Source: Mollicutes bacterium | GTDB taxonomy: Bacteria > Bacillota_I > Bacilli_A > RF39 > UBA660 | Direction: 5' to 3' | Length of the DNA: 24,507 bases | Assembly (NCBI GenBank): GCA_012841465.1 | Contig: DUUS01000027.1 | Coordinates: 1 to 24,507, forward strand | In this document: positions 1-6,568 of the stretch, piece by piece | Layout: every line of letters starts with the position of its first letter | How positions within the stretch are numbered: position 1 is the stretch's first letter | Program-made: the position numbers and the translations under genes | Notes under the pieces: generated by a model | What the model saw: the letters and a program-made list of their open reading frames with translations, nothing else | Told to the model about the DNA's origin: nothing | Databases searched by the model: none

Positions 1-17
1 AAAAAAGGAATGATTAA

Positions 18-479
18 ATGAGAGAAGCCATTGGAGGAACTTGGATTTTTAGTATTGTAATTGTATTTATAGTTTTGTTTAGTAGTTTCCTGGCTATTTC
101 GGTTAATTATTCTTCAGCATTTAGAGTGAAAAATGATATAGTCGGAATTATTGAAAGAAATGAAGGACACAATTCATATGTTGAAGATGCTATTGAAGAG
201 TACTATGGTAGCGTGGGTTATGGAGCGGCAGCTGGTTGTAAACCTCCTGCTACAGGTATGCTTCCTGTTTTATCAACTACGGGACAAAAGTATCGTTATT
301 GTATTCAATGCACTCAAAAAAATATATCAGGTGCATCAAGTGGAATGGATCAGTGTCATTATAAGGTTACAGTGTTCTTTAAGTTTGATTTACCCATTAT
401 AGGAAATATATTTGTCTTTCCTGTAAGTGGTGAAACAAAGCCGATTTATAGAGCTTGTGATTGTTGTAAAGTAGATTAG
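18..479 (+). CDS. TadE/TadG-like membrane-anchored pseudopilin
   Basis: A 153-residue protein with a short charged N-terminus (MREAIGG), one strong membrane segment at about residues 9-30, and an extracellular part of about 120 residues with several cysteines (near 74, 95, 98, 112 and a C-terminal CDCC cluster). This pattern matches TadE/TadG-type minor pseudopilins, which sit in the membrane and help assemble Tad/Flp pili. I infer that class from architecture, not a signature motif. The start follows an AAAGGAATG ribosome binding site, and stops for an upstream gene (TGA at 11-13, TAA at 15-17) fall just before it, so it is probably an internal operon member. The next gene, 13 bases downstream, is a TadZ-like protein, which supports the Tad reading. 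The cysteines suggest disulfide stabilisation outside the cell. The class is moderately certain, the exact role is not. Confidence 0.55.
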   Translation: MREAIGGTWIFSIVIVFIVLFSSFLAISVNYSSAFRVKNDIVGIIERNEGHNSYVEDAIEEYYGSVGYGAAAGCKPPATGMLPVLSTTGQKYRYCIQCTQKNISGASSGMDQCHYKVTVFFKFDLPIIGNIFVFPVSGETKPIYRACDCCKVD

Positions 480-492
480 AGATGAGTGTTAT

Positions 493-1560
493 ATGAATAT
501 AGTTATTAAGAATCAAAATTTTAAAATTATAGACGCTTTAACTGTGGATATATTAAAAACATTTGAGGGTCAGTTTTCTTTAGCAGAAATTAATGAAGAA
601 TTGATTAATTTTTACTACGAAAAAGTTATTATTGATATAACCGCAATTAGAAACTACTATGATATTAATTCCGTTTTAATTTTTTTAAAGAATTTCGAAC
701 CAAATAATACAATTATCATATTAAATAATAGTGAATTAATTAATAGTCCTAGTTTTTTGCGTATTCTAATTGAAAACGGTTATTATAATTTTACTAAAAA
801 TGCTGCTGGAGTTAACTTTTTATTAAACAATCCAAATAAGTATGAAGATGTAGAAGAGTATACTAGAGAAAGATATGTTGATGAAGAAGTTAATACTATA
901 AAACAAGAAGACCACATTGTAAGCAGCACTGAAGAAAAGAAAACTAATTTAAAAAGTGATTATAATGAGCCAGAAAGAGAAGATATTAAAAGAGTGTCTA
1001 AAAATAAAAACCAAATAGTTATTGGCATTCAAAACTTAACTAAACATGCAGGAGCTACAACGCTTGCATATATGATGATAAGGCAACTTAAACAGTATTA
1101 TTCTGTTAAAGGAATTGAGATGAACCGCCAAGATTTTATTTATTTTAGAGATTCTGATTTATCTCTATGTACTTCCGTGGATGATTTAAATTTAAAATTT
1201 AAAGAATATTCTGATATAGACATCATTATCATTGATTTAAATGGATTTGATGCAAGTAGGTATTGTGATGATATTTTGTATTTAATTGATCCAGGATTGG
1301 TTAGTTTAAATAAAATGCTTAAAAAAGATCCAAATGTTAAGATAAAAACTGAAAATGGTAAGATTGTTTTAAATAGAAGTGCTCTTAAGGATTCTGATAT
1401 TCCTGATTTTGAGTACGAAACCAAATTAAAAGTGTTTTATAATATAGGAAATGTTAATGATAGAGTTGAAAAATTACAAAGTATTGACCGTTTCTTATAT
1501 AAGTTAGGATTTAAAGAGCAAGGAAGAAATTTTAAATCTGGTATTTTCAAATCTAAATAA
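493..1560 (+). CDS. TadZ/CpaE-like atypical ParA/MinD family protein
   Basis: A 355-residue soluble protein with two parts. Residues 1-110 form an alternating beta/alpha domain like the atypical receiver domain of CpaE/TadZ, followed by a charged linker at about 115-170. The C-terminal part starts with a deviant Walker A motif, NLTKHAGATT (K184, G187, T189). The signature lysine is kept, but the usual second P-loop lysine is replaced by A188. A Walker B-like strand IIIIDLNG follows near residues 245-252. TadZ proteins are ParA/MinD relatives that mark the cell pole for Tad pilus assembly, and many have degenerate ATPase motifs. It follows the TadE-like gene by 13 bases and is probably in its operon. 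The next gene has its own strong promoter, so this is likely the end of the Tad-like transcript. An alternative is a MinD-like partner of the T4SS. Confidence 0.6.
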   Translation: MNIVIKNQNFKIIDALTVDILKTFEGQFSLAEINEELINFYYEKVIIDITAIRNYYDINSVLIFLKNFEPNNTIIILNNSELINSPSFLRILIENGYYNFTKNAAGVNFLLNNPNKYEDVEEYTRERYVDEEVNTIKQEDHIVSSTEEKKTNLKSDYNEPEREDIKRVSKNKNQIVIGIQNLTKHAGATTLAYMMIRQLKQYYSVKGIEMNRQDFIYFRDSDLSLCTSVDDLNLKFKEYSDIDIIIIDLNGFDASRYCDDILYLIDPGLVSLNKMLKKDPNVKIKTENGKIVLNRSALKDSDIPDFEYETKLKVFYNIGNVNDRVEKLQSIDRFLYKLGFKEQGRNFKSGIFKSK

Positions 1561-1593
1561 TTGTAAATCAACAATAGTAATGTTTGGTTTTAA

Positions 1594-1625
1594 TTGACAA
1601 TTATTTATATTTGTTATAATATAAA
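1594..1625 (+). promoter_or_regulatory. Strong sigma-A-type promoter for the VirB2-like pilin gene
   Basis: A perfect -35 hexamer TTGACA lies at 1594-1599, followed by an AT-rich -10 zone. TATAAT at 1615-1620 gives a 15-base spacer, while TAATAT at 1617-1622 gives 17 bases. The downstream gene has a strong ribosome binding site, AAGGAGG, at about 1639-1645. This is the best-matching promoter in the window and points to high expression of the small pilin gene. Confidence 0.65.
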
Positions 1626-1652
1626 TATAGATGTAATAAGGAGGTAAATAAG

Positions 1653-2039
1653 ATGAATTTCGATCCGTCAACATTTTGTACTGAATCAGCTGGAATACTG
1701 GTTTTTGTCGGTTGGATTCTAACAATTTTCAAAGTTGCAATACCGCTTATCATTGTCGGTTTAGGAATGTTTGACTTTGGTAAAGCAGTAGTTGCTAGTG
1801 AAGAAGACGAAATTAAAAAGCAAACAACAAGATTAGTATACAGAGCAATTGCAGGTGTTGTAATTTTCTTTGTTCCAACATTTGTAATGATGTTATTCGA
1901 AGCTATTGGCGACTATGATGTGGCAGGAGAACAAACAAGTTTTGAAAATTGTAAAAATTGTATCTTGAAACCTTGGTCATGTGTTATTGAAGGCACAGGT
2001 TCAAGAACTAATAATCGATCAAATCATACACCTATTTAA
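1653..2039 (+). CDS. VirB2/TrbC-like T4SS pilin (major pilin candidate)
   Basis: A 128-residue protein with the T4SS pilin layout. It has a short N-terminus containing Cys9, a membrane helix at about 17-48, a charged loop (SEEDEIKKQTTRLVYR, near 49-65), a second helix at about 68-90, and a polar tail with a CKNC pair and a further Cys. VirB2/TrbC subunits are two-helix membrane proteins extracted to build the conjugative pilus or surface channel lining. Unlike classical VirB2 it has no obvious cleavable leader. Its own TTGACA promoter and an intrinsic terminator just downstream isolate it as a highly expressed single-gene transcript, as expected of a structural subunit. The C-terminal domain of the next gene has the same Cys-helix-acidic loop-helix-Cys arrangement. 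The class is well supported by architecture and neighbours; the pilus itself is inferred. Confidence 0.6.
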   Translation: MNFDPSTFCTESAGILVFVGWILTIFKVAIPLIIVGLGMFDFGKAVVASEEDEIKKQTTRLVYRAIAGVVIFFVPTFVMMLFEAIGDYDVAGEQTSFENCKNCILKPWSCVIEGTGSRTNNRSNHTPI

Positions 2040-2053
2040 AATTGTAATTCATT

Positions 2054-2089
2054 AAAAACCAAACTTATCTAAATAGTTCGGTTTTTTTT
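2054..2089 (+). terminator. Intrinsic terminator after the VirB2-like pilin gene
   Basis: Inverted repeat 2054-2065 (AAAAACCAAACT) and 2075-2086 (AGTTCGGTTTTT) form a 12-bp stem with one mismatch (A2061/C2079) and a 9-base loop. An uninterrupted run of eight T follows the GG of the 3' arm (2082-2089). This is a typical rho-independent terminator, 15 bases after the pilin stop codon. Confidence 0.8.
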
Positions 2090-2180
2090 ATGGCATAAAG
2101 CTTGGTTTGGTTATATTTTTGATTGCATTAAAGCCTGAAGTATTGTAAAATTGTATTAGACAGTGGGAGAGAATGTTTTG

Positions 2181-3146
2181 ATGAAATATAATAGAAAACT
2201 CTATCCAATTATTATTTTAATTGCTATGACCGTTATTTTTTTAAATGTTATAAATGTTTCAGCTCAAAAAACATTATTTGGTGGTGGAGGAGAACCAGGA
2301 ACAGAGTATTTTTATAATACTGGTGGTTTTCTTTTTAGAAAAGCATCTAAGTTTACTTGTGAGATAGATTCTCAGTATGAAAACTATGTTAAAGTAACTA
2401 ATACTGATAATGGATGTAGTATCGAGACTTTAGATATATTTAATAGTGTTGATGTAGTTTTAAAGGTAAGCAAAACAACTGGTGATAATATAGAAGTTAC
2501 GAATTATGAGTACAATCTAAGACCTAATGCTATGAAAAGAACTATTACTGTTGGTACTATAGCAGAGCTTTATTCAGACTTTAGAGATTTAAATACTGGT
2601 AGAATTACATGTTCTGAGTTAACAATAAGCGATTCTTCGGTTACAAGTTTAGAACATTGTGAGGCAACTAGTGTTGCTGTTAAGGGATTGAAACCAGGAG
2701 TATCTACTATTGTCCATACTTTTAACAGTACTAGATTCAGAATTGATGTTGAAGTTGTAAAAGGGGCTGATACACCTTTAAATAATAATACTAATAATAA
2801 TGATAATAATGGACAAATACCAAATGAAAACAATACTGGAAGTACAACAACTGAAGATGATGAAATTCAAGATGAGGTTTGTACAGGATTACTTGGAGAA
2901 ACATTAAAAAAAGATCTAGAAGGTATTTTGAGAATAATCCAAATTGTAGCACCACTTGCTGTGGTTTTACTTACTACAACTGAGTTGCTTGGTGCTGTAA
3001 TTAGTAAAGATGATGATGCTTTAACTAAAGGATTAAGTAGAATGACAACTAGAATAGCTTTGGTAGCAGTTTTATTCTTTCTGCCTATAATCCTAAATTA
3101 TCTTTTAAAAATAGTAGATTCCAAATATTCTACTTGTATAAAATAG
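2181..3146 (+). CDS. Secreted Ig-like ectodomain fused to a VirB2-like two-helix pilin domain
   Basis: I choose ATG at 2181 (321 residues) over GTG at 2163. A GGGAGAG ribosome binding site sits 9 bases upstream, and the protein then begins with a proper signal peptide (MKYNRK, hydrophobic core, VSA). After the signal come about 170 residues of beta-rich, cysteine-containing sequence. It ends in LKPGVSTIVHTF and RIDVEVV, typical of the last strands of bacterial Ig-like (Big_2-type) domains. An Asn/Thr-rich linker covers about 201-222. The C-terminus (about 234-321) repeats the pilin layout of the previous gene: Cys, helix, SKDDDALTKGLSRMTTR loop, helix, Cys. I infer a minor or tip pilin that displays an adhesive domain, or a membrane subunit with a long extracellular head. 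It begins the main T4SS gene run, 16 bases before the VirB6-like gene. No well-known single family covers the whole protein. Confidence 0.55.
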   Translation: MKYNRKLYPIIILIAMTVIFLNVINVSAQKTLFGGGGEPGTEYFYNTGGFLFRKASKFTCEIDSQYENYVKVTNTDNGCSIETLDIFNSVDVVLKVSKTTGDNIEVTNYEYNLRPNAMKRTITVGTIAELYSDFRDLNTGRITCSELTISDSSVTSLEHCEATSVAVKGLKPGVSTIVHTFNSTRFRIDVEVVKGADTPLNNNTNNNDNNGQIPNENNTGSTTTEDDEIQDEVCTGLLGETLKKDLEGILRIIQIVAPLAVVLLTTTELLGAVISKDDDALTKGLSRMTTRIALVAVLFFLPIILNYLLKIVDSKYSTCIK

Positions 3147-3161
3147 GAGGTGTGATTAGTA

Positions 3162-5234
3162 ATGGTAATAGATACACTTTATAAGATAGCAGCATTCGTT
3201 GACCGCATTGTATACTCATTTATATCTTTTGCATATGAGGTATTTATTTTAATAAGTAAAGCAAATTTGTTTACAGAAACTACTTTAAGAACTGTAACTG
3301 ATCGCATCTTTACTATTTTAGGCGTGGCAATGCTTTTTTATATTGCCTATGAAATATTAATGTTAATAATTCAGCCAGATAAACTAACTGGTGAAAATGG
3401 TGCTAAAAAAATAGTGACTAAATTTATAACATCGCTTATTATAATAATTTTACTTCCTACAATTTATAGATGGGCACAAGTATTACAAACTAATGTAATT
3501 GAATCAAATGTAATTGGTAATGTTATATTAGGTAGTTCATCTGGAAGAATATCTGATGAAACAATTTCGGCAGATGGAACTTTGATGGCACTTTCTATTG
3601 CTCAAGCATTTTTACATCCTGAAGATGATGATGGAACAGCATATTCATATTTAGACTGTGTAGCAGCAGGAGGAAACGCTCCTAATACTTGTATGGAATT
3701 TACCAGTGCTTATGATGAGGCTTTAAATAAACGAAATCCAGGTCATTTTTTCCAAAATGTTCGGATAAACAAACTACAATATTATCCTATATTAAGTACT
3801 GTGGCCGCATTATTAGCGCTTAGAATGATTGTGGCGTTTTCTATCGATATTGGAATCAGAGTAGCTAAACTTGGTTTTTTACAATTAATAGCACCAATAC
3901 CAATTGCTCAAAATATTACTTCAGATGAAACTTTAACCCAAACCAAATGGTTTAAATCAATAACATCAACTTATCTTGATATTTTTATGAAACTCATAAT
4001 AATCTTTTTTGCTATGTTTGCAATTAAACTTGTGCCAAGTGTAATAGCTAATATTTGGCCAGAGGGAAATACTGGTTGGTTTATTAAAATGCTAGCAAGT
4101 GTATTTGTTATCCTAGGAATACTTCAATTTGCAAAAGATGCACCAGAGTTAATTAAAGATCTATTTAATATTGAACTTGATATTAATATTAAGAAACGTC
4201 TTGAAGAAAATACTTATGCACAAAGAGGAGTTGCCTTTGCAGGAGGTATGGGAGCAGCTGGAGTTTCAAACTTTTATAACGAATGGAAAGATCGTGATTC
4301 TGGCTTAAGCGGAGCATTTAAAGGTACTATATCAGGAATAGGAGGTATGGCTGGTGCTGCGAAACGCGGTTATAGAAATGTTAAAGATATATCATCTTGG
4401 AGTGATATAGGTGGTGCAATAGATACTACTCGAACAGAAACTGACAAGGCAAGAACAGAGCGTGATGTAAGAGCTGAGCGAGCTTTAGAGCTTGGTGCTC
4501 AAATTGATAAACATGAAATATTAACAGATGCAGCAGGAAATAGATATCAAGCTGCTACTAGAGCACTAGGTCGCTTAGGTTTAAAAGCTGAGGCCACTAC
4601 AAAAATGTATGAAAGAACACTTGACTGGTTAGGTGGAGAAATAAGTACAGAAAAATTAGAGGCTGCTAGAGAAGCAAAGAGTGCTATAGATAATTTACTT
4701 GACCGTTTTGTTAACAACGATGTTAAACAAATATTAGAAGCAAGAGATAAAGTTTTACAAGATTATAATATGGGTCAATTCGACAAAATAGAAGGAATTA
4801 AAGCTTTGAATCCTGACGGTACTATTAACCATAATGCTACAATTGATGTTTATAATGATAAAGGGGAATTACAACTTACAAGAAAACAAATTAATGATTA
4901 TTTTAAAGCCGTTGAGACTGAAGCTCTTCTTGATAATTATACTAAACCTCACAATATCAAAACAATCGAAAGAGGTGGAAAAAACCTTGTTAAAATATTA
5001 TCAGATAAGTTAAATACTTTAGGAAAAGAAGCTTCTCAGGAGTTTTTAACAAAAGAAGCAACTGGCTTTACTTCTTTAGATGAAATATATCAAGCGTTTG
5101 ATGCTCTTGGTAAAAATGAAGCCACTTTAGAACAAGTTAAAAGTATAAATAAATTAGCTGGAGCAATGAAAGGCCAAATTAATATCCAAGAAACTATTGT
5201 CCAAGAAAAGCAAAGAAAGAAGGATAACAAATGA
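3162..5234 (+). CDS. VirB6/TrbL-like polytopic T4SS channel protein with long soluble tail
   Basis: A 690-residue membrane protein preceded by AGGAGGTG. Six hydrophobic segments are visible at about 13-32, 48-70, 86-105, 208-230, 272-292 and 306-323, with a large loop containing two cysteines (about 110-205). The segment after the last helix is Gly/Ala-rich (AGGMGAAG, GGMAGAAKRG at about 360-410), a feature shared by TrbL/VirB6 proteins. The rest, to residue 690, is hydrophilic, mostly helical and charged. VirB6 family members form the inner-membrane part of the translocation channel and contact the pilin and the ATPases. Position between pilin genes and the VirB3/VirB4 genes fits this role. 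Its stop overlaps the next start (ATGA at 5231-5234), indicating translational coupling. Function by family is fairly sure; the role of the roughly 340-residue tail is unknown. Confidence 0.7.
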   Translation: MVIDTLYKIAAFVDRIVYSFISFAYEVFILISKANLFTETTLRTVTDRIFTILGVAMLFYIAYEILMLIIQPDKLTGENGAKKIVTKFITSLIIIILLPTIYRWAQVLQTNVIESNVIGNVILGSSSGRISDETISADGTLMALSIAQAFLHPEDDDGTAYSYLDCVAAGGNAPNTCMEFTSAYDEALNKRNPGHFFQNVRINKLQYYPILSTVAALLALRMIVAFSIDIGIRVAKLGFLQLIAPIPIAQNITSDETLTQTKWFKSITSTYLDIFMKLIIIFFAMFAIKLVPSVIANIWPEGNTGWFIKMLASVFVILGILQFAKDAPELIKDLFNIELDINIKKRLEENTYAQRGVAFAGGMGAAGVSNFYNEWKDRDSGLSGAFKGTISGIGGMAGAAKRGYRNVKDISSWSDIGGAIDTTRTETDKARTERDVRAERALELGAQIDKHEILTDAAGNRYQAATRALGRLGLKAEATTKMYERTLDWLGGEISTEKLEAAREAKSAIDNLLDRFVNNDVKQILEARDKVLQDYNMGQFDKIEGIKALNPDGTINHNATIDVYNDKGELQLTRKQINDYFKAVETEALLDNYTKPHNIKTIERGGKNLVKILSDKLNTLGKEASQEFLTKEATGFTSLDEIYQAFDALGKNEATLEQVKSINKLAGAMKGQINIQETIVQEKQRKKDNK

Positions 5235-5704
5235 GTATAATAAGAAGAATAGAAGATTACTTAGAGTATCCCGATAAATTTAATATGCTAAAGTTTTGCG
5301 TAGATTACAAAGAATTATCAGAAATCTTATGGGGCTTTGTTGATGAAAATGATTTAAAGATTATAGAAGAATCTTTAAATCAAGTAATGGTTAAAGCTTT
5401 AATAGGACAGGTTCCTAAGAGATTTGAAGGATTAAGTAAAGAGCAAATAAAAAGTTATTTTGATCAAAGAAAAATAGAATTACTTGATGAAGTTCCTGAA
5501 AGTTCTCTTATAAGAATCAAAAAAAGACTTAATGATTTATTGATTAAAAATCTTTCATATGTTAAACGTCTTGAGATGAAAGCTCCAATAAAAGGAAATT
5601 TGGAAAATGAAGAATATTATAATAATTATTTAATAGTTGAAAGTGTGATACCTAGTCTTCAGTATGCTGTAGATAGTAGAAAGAATAAAAAGGGAGGAAA
5701 ATAG
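5231..5704 (+). CDS. Unrecognised soluble T4SS-associated protein
   Basis: A 157-residue protein with no signal peptide or membrane segment, rich in Lys/Glu/Leu and likely all-helical. I do not recognise a family. The N-terminus (MSIIRRIEDYLEYPDKFNML) resembles a short soluble domain with aromatic residues, and the C-terminus is basic (RKNKKGGK). It starts inside the stop codon of the VirB6-like gene (ATGA) and ends on the first base of the next gene's GTG codon. Such tight coupling on both sides argues for a cytoplasmic partner made in fixed ratio with the VirB6-like and VirB3-like proteins. A chaperone or adaptor for the ATPase complex is possible, but nothing in the sequence proves it. Confidence 0.5.
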   Translation: MSIIRRIEDYLEYPDKFNMLKFCVDYKELSEILWGFVDENDLKIIEESLNQVMVKALIGQVPKRFEGLSKEQIKSYFDQRKIELLDEVPESSLIRIKKRLNDLLIKNLSYVKRLEMKAPIKGNLENEEYYNNYLIVESVIPSLQYAVDSRKNKKGGK

Positions 5705-6027
5705 TGAAAAAAAACGAGTATTTAATACCGGCAAACTCTAAGAAATCAATGTTAATTTTAGGTTTTTTCACCCAGATGGATTTACTTATATTTTCAATTG
5801 GTGTTGGACTAACCGTAATATTAATGTTAGTTGTAAGAGTGGGTGATGTTAAAGGGGTTTTGGCAGTTTTAACTCCTGCTTTTGTAGTAACTTTTATGGT
5901 TATGCCAGTGCCACATCATCATAATGTAAGAACATTTATAAGTAATATTTATAATTACTTTATGACAAGAAAGACCTATTACTGGAAAGGATGGTGCATT
6001 CAAGATGGCGAAAAAAGCAAAAACTAG
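5704..6027 (+). CDS. PrgI/VirB3-like small T4SS membrane protein
   Basis: A 107-residue protein starting at GTG 5704, preceded by GGGAGG. It opens with a short polar stretch containing LIPANSKKS, followed by two close membrane helices at about residues 15-45 and 52-70. A short cytoplasmic tail carries the aromatic/basic sequence NYFMTRKTYYWKGW. PrgI-family proteins in Gram-positive conjugative systems have this size and two-helix layout. They are always encoded next to the VirB4 ATPase and correspond to VirB3. Here the next gene encodes the VirB4 N-terminal part and overlaps it by 23 bases (6005-6027), so the context is exactly that expected. VirB3/PrgI anchors VirB4 at the inner membrane. 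The assignment rests on size, topology and position more than on a diagnostic motif. Confidence 0.65.
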   Translation: MKKNEYLIPANSKKSMLILGFFTQMDLLIFSIGVGLTVILMLVVRVGDVKGVLAVLTPAFVVTFMVMPVPHHHNVRTFISNIYNYFMTRKTYYWKGWCIQDGEKSKN

Positions 6028-6568
6028 TTCTAAATTTTCTGAAGATTGGCTTCCGATTAAATCAATTCAAAATGGAATGATTATATTAGAAGGTAATTAT
6101 TTAGTTACAGGAATAAAAATAGAGCCTAAAAACATTTTTATTTTAGATGAACAATCGCAAAATAATGTAATTTTTAATTTAAGAAATTTTTATAACATTA
6201 TTAATTATGAATTTTGGTTAATTGTTGCTGATAGACCAGTAGATATTAATTTATATCTATCACAGCTTCACCTGCAGTTTGAAGAAGCACCAACACAAAT
6301 TGCCAGAAAATTAGTTGCTCAAGATATTGAAAAAGCAGAATTGTTTGGCAGTGGAGTTGTAAATGCTGTTGATACTGAGTACTATATTTTATTTAGAGAT
6401 AAAAGTACTGAAGTTCTTCAAAAGAGAGTTCAGACTTTAATTAGTCAGCTTGCTTCAACCGGACTGGTTTCAAGACAAGTTAGTCAAGATGATTTAAAGT
6501 TTTTACTTCAAAATTTCTTAAATGGGGGAGTTAAAAATGATTTTGGGACGGTGATGAGTAATGTCTAA
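6005..6568 (+). CDS. VirB4 N-terminal domain as a separate protein (split VirB4, part 1)
   Basis: A 187-residue soluble protein that begins with a basic tail and the segment EDWLPIKSIQNGMIILEGNY, characteristic of the N-terminus of Gram-positive VirB4-type ATPases. It then runs through the alternating strand/helix region that links membrane contacts to the motor. It stops at 6566-6568, before any ATPase motif. The next gene starts at 6561, so the two overlap by 8 bases, in different frames, and together equal one VirB4 of about 780 residues, the usual family size. Part 1 overlaps the VirB3-like gene by 23 bases. The break falls at a plausible domain border (…NGGVKNDFGTVMSNV). It may be a natural gene split, a programmed +1 frameshift, or a single-base sequence error; intact start and coupling favour a real split. 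Confidence 0.7.
   Translation: MAKKAKTSSKFSEDWLPIKSIQNGMIILEGNYLVTGIKIEPKNIFILDEQSQNNVIFNLRNFYNIINYEFWLIVADRPVDINLYLSQLHLQFEEAPTQIARKLVAQDIEKAELFGSGVVNAVDTEYYILFRDKSTEVLQKRVQTLISQLASTGLVSRQVSQDDLKFLLQNFLNGGVKNDFGTVMSNV

Noticed and set aside
1140..1725. Minus-strand open frames opposite the TadZ-like and pilin genes
   Set aside because: They lie antisense to well-supported genes, show low-complexity translation and lack ribosome binding sites or recognisable domains.
2163..2180. Upstream GTG start for the Ig/pilin fusion gene
   Set aside because: It would overlap the GGGAGAG ribosome binding site and put extra acidic residues before the signal peptide; ATG at 2181 fits better.
2762..2850. 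Asn/Thr-rich repeat in the pilin fusion as a phase-variable repeat
   Set aside because: The AAT-type codons are interrupted and irregular; it reads as a normal flexible linker rather than a simple-sequence tract.
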